DNA from: Pseudomonas wayambapalatensis
Lineage (GTDB): Bacteria > Pseudomonadota > Gammaproteobacteria > Pseudomonadales > Pseudomonadaceae
NCBI GenBank assembly: GCA_014268975.2
Contig: CP077096.1
Span: 3,261,501-3,325,500 of the forward strand
Direction: 5' to 3'
Length of the DNA: 64,000 bases
Shown: positions 36,427 through 44,727 of the stretch, in pieces
Layout: each line of letters begins with the position of its first letter
Position numbering within the stretch: position 1 is the first letter of the stretch
Notes under the pieces: model-generated
Database searches by the model: none
What the model was told of the DNA's origin: nothing
Seen by the model: only the letters and a program-made list of their open reading frames with translations
Program-made: the position numbers and the translations under genes

Positions 36427-37650
36427 ATGGATGTTTCAATGACCACCGCGAAGGACGCTGCTTCTCCCACCCCGCTTCACGCCCCCACCCTCGATCTACG
36501 CCCGCTGTTGCTGGTGAACATGGCCTGCACCATGTCGATGATGGCGTTCGTCGCCTTGATCGGCCCCATCGCCCGCCTGCTGGGCATGGCCACCTGGCAG
36601 GCCGGGGCCGCCGTGACCGTGGCGGGCGTGGTCTGGGTCATTCTTGCGCGCCCCTGGGGCCGCGCAGCCGACCGTCTGGGCCGGCGACGCATCCTGCTGA
36701 TGGGCAGTGCCGGATTCACCGTCGCTTACTGGCTGATGTGCCTGTTCATCGATGGCGCCCTGCGCTGGCTGCCGGGCGCAACCCTGGCTTTCCTCGGCTT
36801 GATGCTGACCCGCGGCCTGATCGGCGCCTTCTATGCCGCGCTGCCGGTGGGCGGCAATGCGCTGATCGCCGATCATGTCGAGCCCGAACGCCGCGCCCGC
36901 GCCATGGCCCTGCTGGGCGCGGCCAATGCCGTGGGGCTCGTGCTCGGTCCGGCCCTGGCCGCATTGCTGGCGCGCCATAGCCTGAGCGCACCGTTCTTCA
37001 TCATGTCGCTGCTGCCGGCCACGGCATTTCTCGTACTGCTGTTCAAGCTCAAGCCGCAGCCGTTGCCCCACAACTATGCGCCGAGCGCCGTACGCCTGGG
37101 CGATCCGCGCCTGCGTCGACCGTTGATCGTGGCCTTCAGCGCCATGCTCAGCGTGACCGTGTCGCAGATCACCGTGGGCTTTTTCGCCCTCGACCGTCTG
37201 CAACTGAACAGTGCCGATGCCGCCCAGGCCGCAGGCATCGCCCTGACCGCCGTGGGCGTGGCGCTGATTGGCTCGCAGATTCTGCTGCGCCAGTTGGAGT
37301 GGCCACCGCTGAAGATGATCCGCGTGGGCGCCAGCATCAGCGCGCTGGGCTTTGCCGCCGGGGCCTTCGCCACCACTGCTCCGGCATTGTGGGCGTGCTT
37401 CTTCGTCGCCGCCGCCGGCATGGGCTTCGTCTTCCCTGCCTTCTCGGCGCTGGCCGCCAATGCCATGCAAGCCAGCGAGCAAGGCGCCACTGCGGGCTCG
37501 ATCAGCGCGGCACAGGGCATGGGCGCGGTAGTCGGCCCCCTCGCCGGGACCCTGGTCTACGCCCTCGATCCGCGCTTGCCGTTCCTGGCCGTGGCCGTGC
37601 TGTTGCTCCTGGTCGGGCTGTGGCCTGCGCCTGCCGCCCAGCGCACCTGA
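36427..37650 (+). CDS. MFS transporter
   Basis: Major facilitator protein of about 407 residues with twelve hydrophobic segments. The loop after helix 2 has the MFS motif GRAADRLGRRRILLMGSAG. A helix 5 motif, GAANAVGLVLGPALAALLA, of the drug/proton antiporter kind suggests export. An ATG at 36439 is also possible and has GGA in front. It follows the b561 gene on the same strand after 44 bases but has its own leader region; whether it belongs to the ECF regulon is open. Substrate unknown. Confidence 0.87.
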   Translation: MDVSMTTAKDAASPTPLHAPTLDLRPLLLVNMACTMSMMAFVALIGPIARLLGMATWQAGAAVTVAGVVWVILARPWGRAADRLGRRRILLMGSAGFTVAYWLMCLFIDGALRWLPGATLAFLGLMLTRGLIGAFYAALPVGGNALIADHVEPERRARAMALLGAANAVGLVLGPALAALLARHSLSAPFFIMSLLPATAFLVLLFKLKPQPLPHNYAPSAVRLGDPRLRRPLIVAFSAMLSVTVSQITVGFFALDRLQLNSADAAQAAGIALTAVGVALIGSQILLRQLEWPPLKMIRVGASISALGFAAGAFATTAPALWACFFVAAAGMGFVFPAFSALAANAMQASEQGATAGSISAAQGMGAVVGPLAGTLVYALDPRLPFLAVAVLLLLVGLWPAPAAQRT

Positions 37651-37738
37651 CAAGCACAGCGCGTTGCCGGTCAGAGTGTGTTTTAATGCGCTGCCCATTA
37701 TTTTTGACACCTCTGATCACTCACTACTCAAGGCGGCT

Positions 37739-38284
37739 ATGGACACTGGGACACGACTCAAACTGGTGCGTGAACGCAACAACCTCTCCCAGCGGGAACT
37801 GGCCCGCCGCAGCGGCCTGACCAACTCGACGATCTCGCAGATCGAGCAGAACCGCGTCAGTCCTTCGGTCAGTTCCCTGAAAAAACTCCTCGAAGGCATC
37901 CCCATGAGCCTCGCCGAGTTCTTCAGCTTCGATGAACCTGCACGCGAAGAGCGCTACGTGTTCCGCGGTAGCGAGCAACCTGACCTGGGGCGCAACGGCC
38001 TGCGCATGTTGCTGGTCGGTGCCAGTGTCGAAGGCCGCCAGATGCGCATGCTGCGTGAGCTCTACGCGCCGGGCGCCGACTCGGGCGAGCCGATCGTGCA
38101 TGCCGAAGGCGAGGAATGCGGGCTGGTCACCCGGGGTACGGTCGAGTTGTGGGTCGATGGCCAGGTCAGCGTGCTCAACTCGGGCGACGGCTACTACATC
38201 CCCACCACGCTGCCGCACAGCTTCAAGAACATCGGCCCGGACGAAGCAGAAATCATCAGCGCCAACACCCCGGCGAACTTCTGA
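37739..38284 (+). CDS. XRE family regulator with C-terminal cupin (PuuR-like)
   Basis: A 181-residue repressor. An N-terminal helix-turn-helix (residues about 5-60) contains NLSQRELARRSGLTNSTISQ and VSPSVSSLKKLLEGI. A cupin domain follows, with HAEGEECGLVTRGTVELWVD and DGYYIPTTLPHSFKN. This build is shared with PuuR-type regulators of polyamine and amino acid catabolism. No catabolic gene lies directly beside it, so its targets may be elsewhere, or the MFS gene upstream may be one. A small unknown gene follows after six bases. Confidence 0.9.
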   Translation: MDTGTRLKLVRERNNLSQRELARRSGLTNSTISQIEQNRVSPSVSSLKKLLEGIPMSLAEFFSFDEPAREERYVFRGSEQPDLGRNGLRMLLVGASVEGRQMRMLRELYAPGADSGEPIVHAEGEECGLVTRGTVELWVDGQVSVLNSGDGYYIPTTLPHSFKNIGPDEAEIISANTPANF

Positions 38285-38290
38285 TCGTTC

Positions 38291-38578
38291 ATGCCCGCTC
38301 CCAACAGCCGCGAGATCTACCAGTGCCTGCGTGACGCCGCCCTCGGCGTCCAGGCGCTGGAAGTGCACGAGCGTCTGAGCGATGGTCGGGTCAGGGTACA
38401 GATCGGCCACTGGCAACTGATCCTGACCCTCGACGACGAAGGCCTCGCCCATTGCAGCGAATGCCGCGCCCCCGATGGCCGCGAGGCCGAGCGCGGCCAC
38501 TGGCAGCGCTATGGCACCGACCCGGTCGAGCTGCTCAGCGTCTGGGAGCGCGAGCAGTTGGAACGGCTGTTAGGTTAA
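38291..38578 (+). CDS. Small conserved hypothetical protein
   Basis: A 95-residue soluble protein with a mixed beta start (VHERLSDGRVRVQIGHWQL) and two Cys in LAHCSECRAPDG, a CxxC pair that could bind metal or be redox active. It begins six bases after the XRE-cupin gene, so the two are probably co-transcribed. Its end overlaps the convergent isomerase gene by nine bases. I do not assign a family. Confidence 0.75.
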   Translation: MPAPNSREIYQCLRDAALGVQALEVHERLSDGRVRVQIGHWQLILTLDDEGLAHCSECRAPDGREAERGHWQRYGTDPVELLSVWEREQLERLLG

Positions 38579-39160
38579 TGCTTCTTCGATGAAGTCCAAG
38601 CGGTCCTGACCGAAGAACATCTCCCTACCGACAAAACAGATCGGCGCGCCGAACACGCCCCGCTCGACCGCCTCCTGAGTCACCTGCTTGAGCCGCTCCT
38701 TGACCTCGACGTCGGCCGCCAGGGCACGAAACGCCTCAGGATCCAGGCCTGCTTCGCGCAGCGTCGCATCGAGCACCTCGGGGTCCGCCAGATTGCGCTG
38801 CAGCACCCAAAGCCCATCGAACAACACCTTGAGCAAAGGCTCGAGGCGCTCGGGCGAGCGCATCTGCGTGCCGAGTACGCCTCGCATCAGGTTCAGGGTA
38901 TTGACCGGAAACCCCGTCGGCAGGCTGAACGGCACGCCATAACGGGCAGCGAAGCGTTTCAGGTCGCCGATCATGTAGCGCCCCTTGGCCGGTATCGTCG
39001 CCGGCGAGGCATTGCCGGTGGCCTGGAACACACCGCCCAGCAGCATTGGCCGCAGCGCCAGGGTGGCGCCTCGGCGGGCGCACAGGGCGGGCAATTGGGT
39101 CCAGGCCAGGTAGCTGGCCGGACTACCCAGGTCAAAGTAGAACTCGACGCATTTGCTCAT
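38570..39160 (-). CDS. 2-hydroxychromene-2-carboxylate isomerase-type DsbA-fold protein
   Basis: A 196-residue thioredoxin-fold protein of the HCCA isomerase/kappa-GST family. It starts with EFYFDLGSPASYLAWTQL, where the usual glutathione-activating Ser sits (SPASY), and ends with the family motif GVFGAPICFVGREMFFGQDRL. The type enzyme isomerises hydroxychromene carboxylate in naphthalene breakdown with glutathione. No aromatic pathway genes are near, so a broader glutathione-linked role is likely. It may be in one operon with the SDR gene upstream (40-base gap). Confidence 0.9.
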   Translation of the reverse strand: MSKCVEFYFDLGSPASYLAWTQLPALCARRGATLALRPMLLGGVFQATGNASPATIPAKGRYMIGDLKRFAARYGVPFSLPTGFPVNTLNLMRGVLGTQMRSPERLEPLLKVLFDGLWVLQRNLADPEVLDATLREAGLDPEAFRALAADVEVKERLKQVTQEAVERGVFGAPICFVGREMFFGQDRLDFIEEALT

Positions 39161-39200
39161 GCAGCACTCCTTGTGGCGGAAGGTGGTTGGGCACAGCGGA

Positions 39201-39938
39201 TCACCAGCGTTCGATCCAGGGGCGCAAGTCCAGTTCGAAGGTCCAGGCGTCCCGGGGTTGGGTGTGCAGGTACCAGTAGCTGTCGGCGATATGCGCAGGG
39301 TCGAGGATGCCATCCTGGTCCTTCAGGGCGTAGCGCTCGGGGAAGGTGTCGCGAATGAACGCCGTGTCGATGGCGCCGTCGACCACCACGTGCGCCACGT
39401 GGATGTTTCGTGGCCCCAGCTCGCGCGCCATGCTCTGGGCCAGTGCGCGCAAGGCATGCTTGGCGCCAGCGAAGGCAGCGAAACCGGCGGCGCCGCGAGT
39501 GCCGGCAGTGGCGCCGGTGAAGATCAGGGTGCCGCGCTCGCGGGTGACCATGCGCCGCGCCACCGCCTGGGCAGTAAGAAAACCGGCGAAACAGGCCATT
39601 TCCCAGATCTTGAAGTATTTGCGCGGCGTTTCGTCGAGGATGCTGCAGGGCACGTTCGCACCGATGTTGAACACGAAGGCCTCGATCGGGGCGATATCAC
39701 GCTCGATGGTTTCGACCAGCTCGGCCACCGCCTCTTCCTTGCGTGCATCGGAGCCAAAACCGTAGGCCTGGCCGCCGGCCGCACGGATCTCGTCCACCAG
39801 CGGTCGCAGCTTGTCAGCGTCGCGACGGGTCACACAGGCGATATAACCTTCGCGGGCAAAACGCTTGGCGATCTCGCCGCCGGTGGCATCGCCCGCCCCT
39901 ATCACCAGGACCGCTTTTCGTTGTTCTGTCATCGGCAC
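39201..39938 (-). CDS. Short-chain dehydrogenase/reductase family protein lacking the catalytic Tyr
   Basis: A 245-residue Rossmann protein with the cofactor motif VIGAGDATGGEIAKRFA (an altered TGxxxGxG) and NIGANV in place of NNAG. The active site is unusual: the YxxxK position reads FAGAK, so Tyr is replaced by Phe, and the Ser position lies in FTGATAG. It may bind a nucleotide without normal dehydrogenase activity, or use other residues. A second start at 39932 is possible. It is divergent from a TetR gene, its likely regulator. Confidence 0.88.
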   Translation of the reverse strand: MPMTEQRKAVLVIGAGDATGGEIAKRFAREGYIACVTRRDADKLRPLVDEIRAAGGQAYGFGSDARKEEAVAELVETIERDIAPIEAFVFNIGANVPCSILDETPRKYFKIWEMACFAGFLTAQAVARRMVTRERGTLIFTGATAGTRGAAGFAAFAGAKHALRALAQSMARELGPRNIHVAHVVVDGAIDTAFIRDTFPERYALKDQDGILDPAHIADSYWYLHTQPRDAWTFELDLRPWIERW

Positions 39939-39942
39939 CCCA

Positions 39943-39968
39943 TTAGTGAACGATCATTTAGTAAACGA
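39943..39968. promoter_or_regulatory. Direct-repeat operator between SDR and TetR genes
   Basis: TTAGTGAACGA (39943-39953) and TTAGTAAACGA (39958-39968) are direct repeats, 10 of 11 identical, spaced 15 bases start to start. They lie five bases from the SDR start and about 50 bases before the TetR start. This is the place expected for TetR-type repression of both genes. Confidence 0.65.
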
Positions 39969-40019
39969 ACGCTATGCTATGATCGCTGCACCGTCAAGCC
40001 AGCATACCGAGGTTCGCGG

Positions 40020-40580
40020 ATGCGCTATTCCACCGATCACAAGCAACAGACCCGCGAGAAACTGCTGGCCAGCAGTGGCGTCCTGGCCAAGCGCGGTGGT
40101 TTCGCCAGTACCGGGGTCGCTGAGTTGATGAAGGCTATCGGCCTCACCGGTGGCGCCTTCTACAATCACTTCCCGTCCAAGGATGACCTGTTCAGCGAGG
40201 TGGTACGCCGAGAGCTGTGCAACAGCCCGCTCGCCCGCCTGGCCAGCCAGGGCGCCGACCGCGAGCGCCTGCGTCGTTGCCTGAAGCAGTACTTGAGCCT
40301 GGCCCACCTGCACAATCCCGAGGGTGGCTGCCCGCTGCCGCCACTGGGGGTCGAGATTGCCCGGGCCGAGCGACCGGTGCGTGAACAGGCCGAGCACTGG
40401 TTGCTCGAACTGCAGGCCGCCTGGAGTGAAACGCTTGGGGATGAGCGCAGGGCCTGGGCGCTGATCAGTCAGTGCGTCGGTGCCCTGGTGGTCGGGCGCA
40501 TGCTGGCCAGCGAAGGGGTGCAGCAACAAGTGCTGGACGCCAGCCGCGACGTGGTCGAGCGGGCGCTGGAGGAAAATTGA
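40020..40580 (+). CDS. TetR/AcrR family transcriptional regulator
   Basis: A 186-residue repressor. The N-terminal helix-turn-helix is GGFASTGVAELMKAIGLTGG followed by AFYNHFPSKDDLFSEVV. The C-terminal ligand domain contains NPEGGCPLPPLGVEIAR, with a Cys that is common in aldehyde- and electrophile-sensing TetR proteins of the NemR type. The ATG at 40020 has GAGG upstream. It is divergent from the SDR / isomerase genes and followed by a strong terminator. Confidence 0.92.
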   Translation: MRYSTDHKQQTREKLLASSGVLAKRGGFASTGVAELMKAIGLTGGAFYNHFPSKDDLFSEVVRRELCNSPLARLASQGADRERLRRCLKQYLSLAHLHNPEGGCPLPPLGVEIARAERPVREQAEHWLLELQAAWSETLGDERRAWALISQCVGALVVGRMLASEGVQQQVLDASRDVVERALEEN

Positions 40581-40584
40581 AAAC

Positions 40585-40618
40585 CGGGGCAGACCGTAAT
40601 GGCCTGCCCCGCTTTTTT
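40585..40618 (+). terminator. Rho-independent terminator after the TetR gene
   Basis: An 8-bp stem CGGGGCAG / CTGCCCCG is followed by GC and six T residues (40613-40618). The T tract reaches the last base of the convergent nitroreductase gene. Confidence 0.85.
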
Positions 40619-41268
40619 CAGAGGAAGGTAAACACCGTCTCGGCCGGCAGCCGCGACTTGTTCAGGCCGGCATTGAAGTCATCTTCGCTGCGATACCCAA
40701 GGCTCAGCAGCACGACGCTGGTAAAGCCACGCTCGCGCAGGCCCAGCTCAGCGTCCAGCGCCTTGCTGTCGAAGCCCTCGATCGGGGTCGCATCGAGCCC
40801 GAGGGCGGCAGCGCCGAGCAATGCGGTACCCAGGGCCAGGTAGGTCTGCTTTTCCATCCAGTGCTGCGTGTCCTTGAAGTCGTAGCGATGCAGGTTCACA
40901 AAGCTGCGGCGGGTCAGGTCCTGGCCGGCACGGGCCTGGTCATCGCGAAAACGGCCATCGGCGGCTTCCTGGTCCAGCACGGCGTTCAGGTGCGCCTCGG
41001 TCATTTCGGTGCGGGTCGCGAACACGATCACGTGCGAGGCATTGAGAATCTTGGGTGTGTTGTAGGCGAAGGCTTCGGTGCCCTTGGTCAGGCGTGCCTT
41101 GCCTTCGGCACTGCCGGCGACGATGAAGTGCCAAGGCTGCGAATTGACCGACGACGGGCTATGACGCAATTGCTCCAGCAGTGCATCGATGGTGGCTTGC
41201 TCAATCTTGCGGCTGGCATCGTAGGCCTTGGTGGTATAGCGGCGCTTGGCCAGGGTGACGGTATCCAT
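40618..41268 (-). CDS. NAD(P)H-dependent nitroreductase family flavoprotein (NfsB-like)
   Basis: A 216-residue FMN protein. FMN-binding features are AKRRYTTKAYDASRK near the N-terminus, the SPSSVNSQPWHFIVAG motif at about residues 38-53, and GLDATPIEGFDSKALDAELGL near the end. NfsB-type enzymes reduce nitroaromatics, quinones and flavins. The start at 41268 has CAGGAG upstream. It is divergent from a LysR gene, and a perfect 18-bp palindrome lies between them. Confidence 0.93.
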   Translation of the reverse strand: MDTVTLAKRRYTTKAYDASRKIEQATIDALLEQLRHSPSSVNSQPWHFIVAGSAEGKARLTKGTEAFAYNTPKILNASHVIVFATRTEMTEAHLNAVLDQEAADGRFRDDQARAGQDLTRRSFVNLHRYDFKDTQHWMEKQTYLALGTALLGAAALGLDATPIEGFDSKALDAELGLRERGFTSVVLLSLGYRSEDDFNAGLNKSRLPAETVFTFL

Positions 41269-41309
41269 CGGAACTGCTCCTGTCAGGGAAGGTGATGGCG
41301 CGTATCTTA

Positions 41310-41327
41310 TCTTTCCTACAGGAAAGA
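41310..41327. promoter_or_regulatory. Perfect 18-bp palindrome, candidate LysR-type operator
   Basis: TCTTTCCT-AC-AGGAAAGA has perfect 8-base arms. It sits in the 102-base gap between the nitroreductase and LysR genes. LysR proteins usually bind such dyads near their own divergent promoters. Confidence 0.6.
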
Positions 41328-41370
41328 AAAAGCAGCACAATGCAGCAACACTTTCATTCCAGGAGTGAAA

Positions 41371-42267
41371 ATGCTGCGCCTTGAAGATTTAAACCTGTTC
41401 ATTCGCTCCAGCGCCTTGGGCAGCTTTACCGCCGCCGCCCTGGAAGCCGGCCTGCTACCGGGCCAGGTGGCAGCAGCGATCAAGCGCCTGGAGCGTGAGC
41501 TGGACGTGCGTCTGTTTGCCCGCACCACCCGTAGCCTGCGCCTGACCGCCGAGGGTGAGCTGTATTTGCCAACCGCCCACAGCGTGCTGGAGACCCTGCG
41601 TCAAGGGCGCGAAAGCCTGCATGGCGACCACAGTGAACTGCGCGGTGTACTACAGGTGTCGGCGCCTTCGGATGTCGGACGCAACCTGGTGCTGCCCTGG
41701 CTCACCGAGTTTCGCCGAGAACACTCGGGCTTGAGCCTACGCTTCTTCCTGTCCGACGAACTCGCCGACCTATACCGCGACCCGGTGGACGTCGGCATCC
41801 GCTATGGCATCGACGACACCGCCAACTACATCTCGCTGCCACTGGCGCCGTGGAATCGCAGGGTGCTGGTCGCCGCCCCCGCCTACCTCGCCCGCCGCGG
41901 CCGCCCGCACACCCCGCAAGACCTGCAACAGCACGACTGCCTGCTGTACCTGCAGCAGTCGCGGGTGTTCGACCGCTGGCAACTGGGCGAGCAGACGGTG
42001 CAGGTCAGCGGGCCGCTGTTCTGCGACGACGCCGACGTGGTACGGCGCTGGGCACTGGCTGGCGAAGGCATCGCCTTCAAGTCATGGCTGGACGTGCGTG
42101 CCAATGTTGCCACCGGCGAGCTCGAGGTGCTGATGCCGGACTTCCCCGGCGACCTGCGCCCCCTGACCCTGGTGTGCCCGCACCGCAAGCAGCTGTCGCC
42201 GGCGGTGGCGCGCTTGCACCAGTGGTTGCAGGGCAAGTTTGCACAGTTGCAGCCCAACCCTGGTTAG
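41371..42267 (+). CDS. LysR family transcriptional regulator
   Basis: A 298-residue regulator with the N-terminal winged helix (LEDLNLFIRSSALGSFTAAA, then ARTTRSLRLTAEGELYLP) and a periplasmic-binding-like effector domain. I chose the ATG at 41371 over an in-frame GTG at 41365, because AGGAG sits five bases before the ATG. It is divergent from the nitroreductase gene, which it probably controls. Its stop overlaps that of the convergent membrane protein gene. Confidence 0.94.
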   Translation: MLRLEDLNLFIRSSALGSFTAAALEAGLLPGQVAAAIKRLERELDVRLFARTTRSLRLTAEGELYLPTAHSVLETLRQGRESLHGDHSELRGVLQVSAPSDVGRNLVLPWLTEFRREHSGLSLRFFLSDELADLYRDPVDVGIRYGIDDTANYISLPLAPWNRRVLVAAPAYLARRGRPHTPQDLQQHDCLLYLQQSRVFDRWQLGEQTVQVSGPLFCDDADVVRRWALAGEGIAFKSWLDVRANVATGELEVLMPDFPGDLRPLTLVCPHRKQLSPAVARLHQWLQGKFAQLQPNPG

Positions 42268-43124
42268 TGCGCTTTGCAGGAAGACTCGGCCGGCTCCTTG
42301 CCAAGCGTCAGTACGCCGCCATAGATGGCGCACAACCAGCCACCCCGGTCATGCACCTGCTGTCGAGCGGTGTCCACGACCGCGAACATCTTGCCCACGG
42401 TCACGGTGGGAATGACATAGGCGGGAATCAGCAACGCCAGCGTCAACGCCCAACGCACCTTCCAATTGTCGTTAGCGCTATGCTCGCGCATGACGAAATA
42501 ACACTGGGCATCGTCAATGACGCGGCCCTGGGCGAGCACTTCCAGAACATGCTCGTCCTGGCTCGCGAAGGGCGTCGCACCAGCGGCCCTGCTCGCCGAT
42601 TGCCTTGCGCGCAAGCCTTTCAGTATCTTGCCAGCCTCGCCACGTAGCACCCTGGCACTGCCTTCACGCCTGATCAGGTCTTCAAAGGTCGGATACCGAT
42701 ACGCGCCGGGCGCGCACAGGTGATAAAGAATGGAAAACACCAGCAGGCTCAAACCGCTCAGCCAGTACATGAACAAGCTGAAGGGCATTTGCTGGATATA
42801 TCCCGCCAGCTTGAACACTTCGACCGCCAGCGGTACGACGCTCAGGGCCACCGTCACCAGAAGCATGAGTTTGCTGGAGGCAATCAGCGAGAAGAATTTC
42901 CAGTCATGGGCAAACCCCACCGTAGACGCTCGCAAGGATATGCCAACGCACACCAGGGTGCATAAGCCGACGAACGCCAGGTAGGCGTCCAACAGCCAGT
43001 CGCCCGTGGCGCCCATGTTCTGGACCAGGGGAACCAGTATCAAGATCGCTGCCACTTGGGCAACCATCGCAGTGACGATTATGACCAGTAGCGCCCGCAA
43101 CCATTTTTTAGATATGTCTTTCAT
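42264..43124 (-). CDS. Multi-pass membrane protein of unknown function
   Basis: A 286-residue protein with about five hydrophobic segments: two near the N-terminus (ALLVIIVTAMVAQVAAILI; AYLAFVGLCTLVCVGISL), two in the middle (SSKLMLLVTVALSVVPLA; LFMYWLSGLSLLVFSIL), and one after a cytoplasmic or periplasmic stretch of about 90 residues (ALTLALLIPAYVIPTVTV). I recognise no family. Codon use looks less GC-biased than the neighbours, and the start site is weak, so it may be strain-specific. It is convergent with the LysR gene, with overlapping stops. Confidence 0.75.
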   Translation of the reverse strand: MKDISKKWLRALLVIIVTAMVAQVAAILILVPLVQNMGATGDWLLDAYLAFVGLCTLVCVGISLRASTVGFAHDWKFFSLIASSKLMLLVTVALSVVPLAVEVFKLAGYIQQMPFSLFMYWLSGLSLLVFSILYHLCAPGAYRYPTFEDLIRREGSARVLRGEAGKILKGLRARQSASRAAGATPFASQDEHVLEVLAQGRVIDDAQCYFVMREHSANDNWKVRWALTLALLIPAYVIPTVTVGKMFAVVDTARQQVHDRGGWLCAIYGGVLTLGKEPAESSCKAH

Positions 43125-43259
43125 CAGAGCAACAGCTTCCTGCAAAAACACCCAGTATACCGGCTCAGTGCCACTATCCAGCCCATCCCGTGCACATCCG
43201 TTCTAAAATCCGCAGCGCTTTTAAGCTAAGGTGAAGACTCCCTTTCGCAGGCCACGCCC

Positions 43260-44090
43260 ATGTCCAACTGGATCGACCTCAAGCAGGACGCCGACACCGG
43301 CATCGAGTCGGTCCGCGCCCATTTCGTCGGCCACGCCTACGACCCGCACTGGCACGACAGCTTTCTGGTCGGGGTCACCGAACAGGGTGTGCAGCAGTTC
43401 AATTGCCGCCGGGTTCGGCACCAGAGCACACCGGGCCAGGTGTTCCTGCTGGAGCCGGGCGACCTTCACGATGGCGACGCCCCCACCCACGAAGGTTTCA
43501 CCTATTCCACGCTGTACCTGGACTCGAAGTGGCTGGAAAATGAGCTGCATGCACTGTTCGAACAGGCCCCGACCGGCAGCCTGCCGGCCTTCGCCGACAC
43601 CCTGTGTGCCGACCCGCAACTGGCGGGCACCACCTTGCGCGCCTTCCAGGCCATGCACGGCGGCGAAATGCGAATCGTGCGCCAGACCGCCATGGACGAC
43701 CTGCTCGCCTGCCTGACCCGGCACCTGCACTGGCGCAAGCGCCTTGACCCCGATCCACGCCTGCCACTGTGCGCCCAGCGCGCGCGCGACTACCTGCACG
43801 CCCACATCGACCAGGACATCAGCTTGAACGAAGTGGCACAGGCCTGCGGCGTCGATCGCTTTCGCCTGACCCGCGCCTTCAAGGCCGCGTTCGGCCTGGC
43901 GCCGCACGCCTACCTGATTCAGTTGCGCCTGGCCCGCGCCCGGCGCCTGCTGGCTCGCGGCGACACACCCAGCGCAGTGGCCATGGCCTTGGGCTTTGCC
44001 GACCAGAGCCACCTGGGCCGGTGGTTCCGTCGTGCCTACCGGCTGACACCGGCCGACTACCGCCGACGCTGCTCAAAGCTTCCAGACTGA
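43260..44090 (+). CDS. AraC family transcriptional regulator
   Basis: A 276-residue regulator with an N-terminal cupin sensor (DPHWHDSFLVGVTEQGVQQF, then LLEPGDLHDGDAP) and a C-terminal pair of helix-turn-helix motifs (SLNEVAQACGVDRFRLTRAF; PSAVAMALGFADQSHLGRWF). This N-terminal type is often found beside LysE exporters and senses amino acids. A LysE-type gene follows 48 bases downstream on the same strand, so regulator and exporter probably form one unit. Confidence 0.92.
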   Translation: MSNWIDLKQDADTGIESVRAHFVGHAYDPHWHDSFLVGVTEQGVQQFNCRRVRHQSTPGQVFLLEPGDLHDGDAPTHEGFTYSTLYLDSKWLENELHALFEQAPTGSLPAFADTLCADPQLAGTTLRAFQAMHGGEMRIVRQTAMDDLLACLTRHLHWRKRLDPDPRLPLCAQRARDYLHAHIDQDISLNEVAQACGVDRFRLTRAFKAAFGLAPHAYLIQLRLARARRLLARGDTPSAVAMALGFADQSHLGRWFRRAYRLTPADYRRRCSKLPD

Positions 44091-44138
44091 ACCGCCCCCA
44101 AGCCTGACCATGGTGCTCCGAACCACAGGAGCCTCACC

Positions 44139-44723
44139 ATGTCGTCATCGCTGTTGCCCTTCATCCTTTTTGCCCTGGTCGCCAGCATCAGCCCCGGGCC
44201 GACCAACCTGCTGATTCTCGCCCACGGTGCACACAACGGCCTGCGTGCCAGCCTGGCGCCAATCTTCGCGGCTTGCGCAGCGGCGGCAGCGATCGTCTGG
44301 GTGGTAGGCCTGGGGCTGGGAGAGGTGCTGCTGCGCCACCCGCTGGCGCAGCAAGTGATGAGCGGGCTGGGCGTGCTGTGGTTGAGCCGCCTGGCCTGGC
44401 AGTTGTTCCGCGCCGCTGGTGAGCCCTTGCATGCAACGGCACGGCAGCGCTTCGGGGTTGTCAGCGCGGCATCGCTGCAACTGGTCAATCCCAAGGTCTG
44501 GCTGATGGCGGTGGCGGTGATCGGGGTGTTTGCCGCGCCAGGAGTGCCGGTGTGGCACTTGGCGCTGGTGTTTCTGATCGTCGCCCTGCCCTGCATGGGC
44601 GCCTGGGCGCTGCTGGGGATCGGCAGTGCCCGCTGGTTGCGCTCACCCCGGCACCTGCAGCGCTTCAACCAGTTGCTGGCACTGTTGCTGCTGGTGTCAG
44701 CGTGGTCGGCTTTGCTGGCGTGA
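44139..44723 (+). CDS. LysE family amino acid exporter
   Basis: A 194-residue inner-membrane protein with SISPGPTNLLILAHGAHNG near the start and QLVNPKVWLMAVAVIGVF in the middle, plus six hydrophobic segments. The start has CAGGAG upstream. It lies directly after an AraC regulator gene and is probably its target. Amino acid export is the family role; the substrate is unknown. Confidence 0.9.
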   Translation: MSSSLLPFILFALVASISPGPTNLLILAHGAHNGLRASLAPIFAACAAAAAIVWVVGLGLGEVLLRHPLAQQVMSGLGVLWLSRLAWQLFRAAGEPLHATARQRFGVVSAASLQLVNPKVWLMAVAVIGVFAAPGVPVWHLALVFLIVALPCMGAWALLGIGSARWLRSPRHLQRFNQLLALLLLVSAWSALLA

Positions 44724-44727
44724 AGCT

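Noticed and set aside
36427..37650. MFS gene as third member of the ECF-driven peroxidase operon
   Set aside because: It is on the same strand after 44 bases, but there is no coupling overlap and no functional link, so membership is left open.
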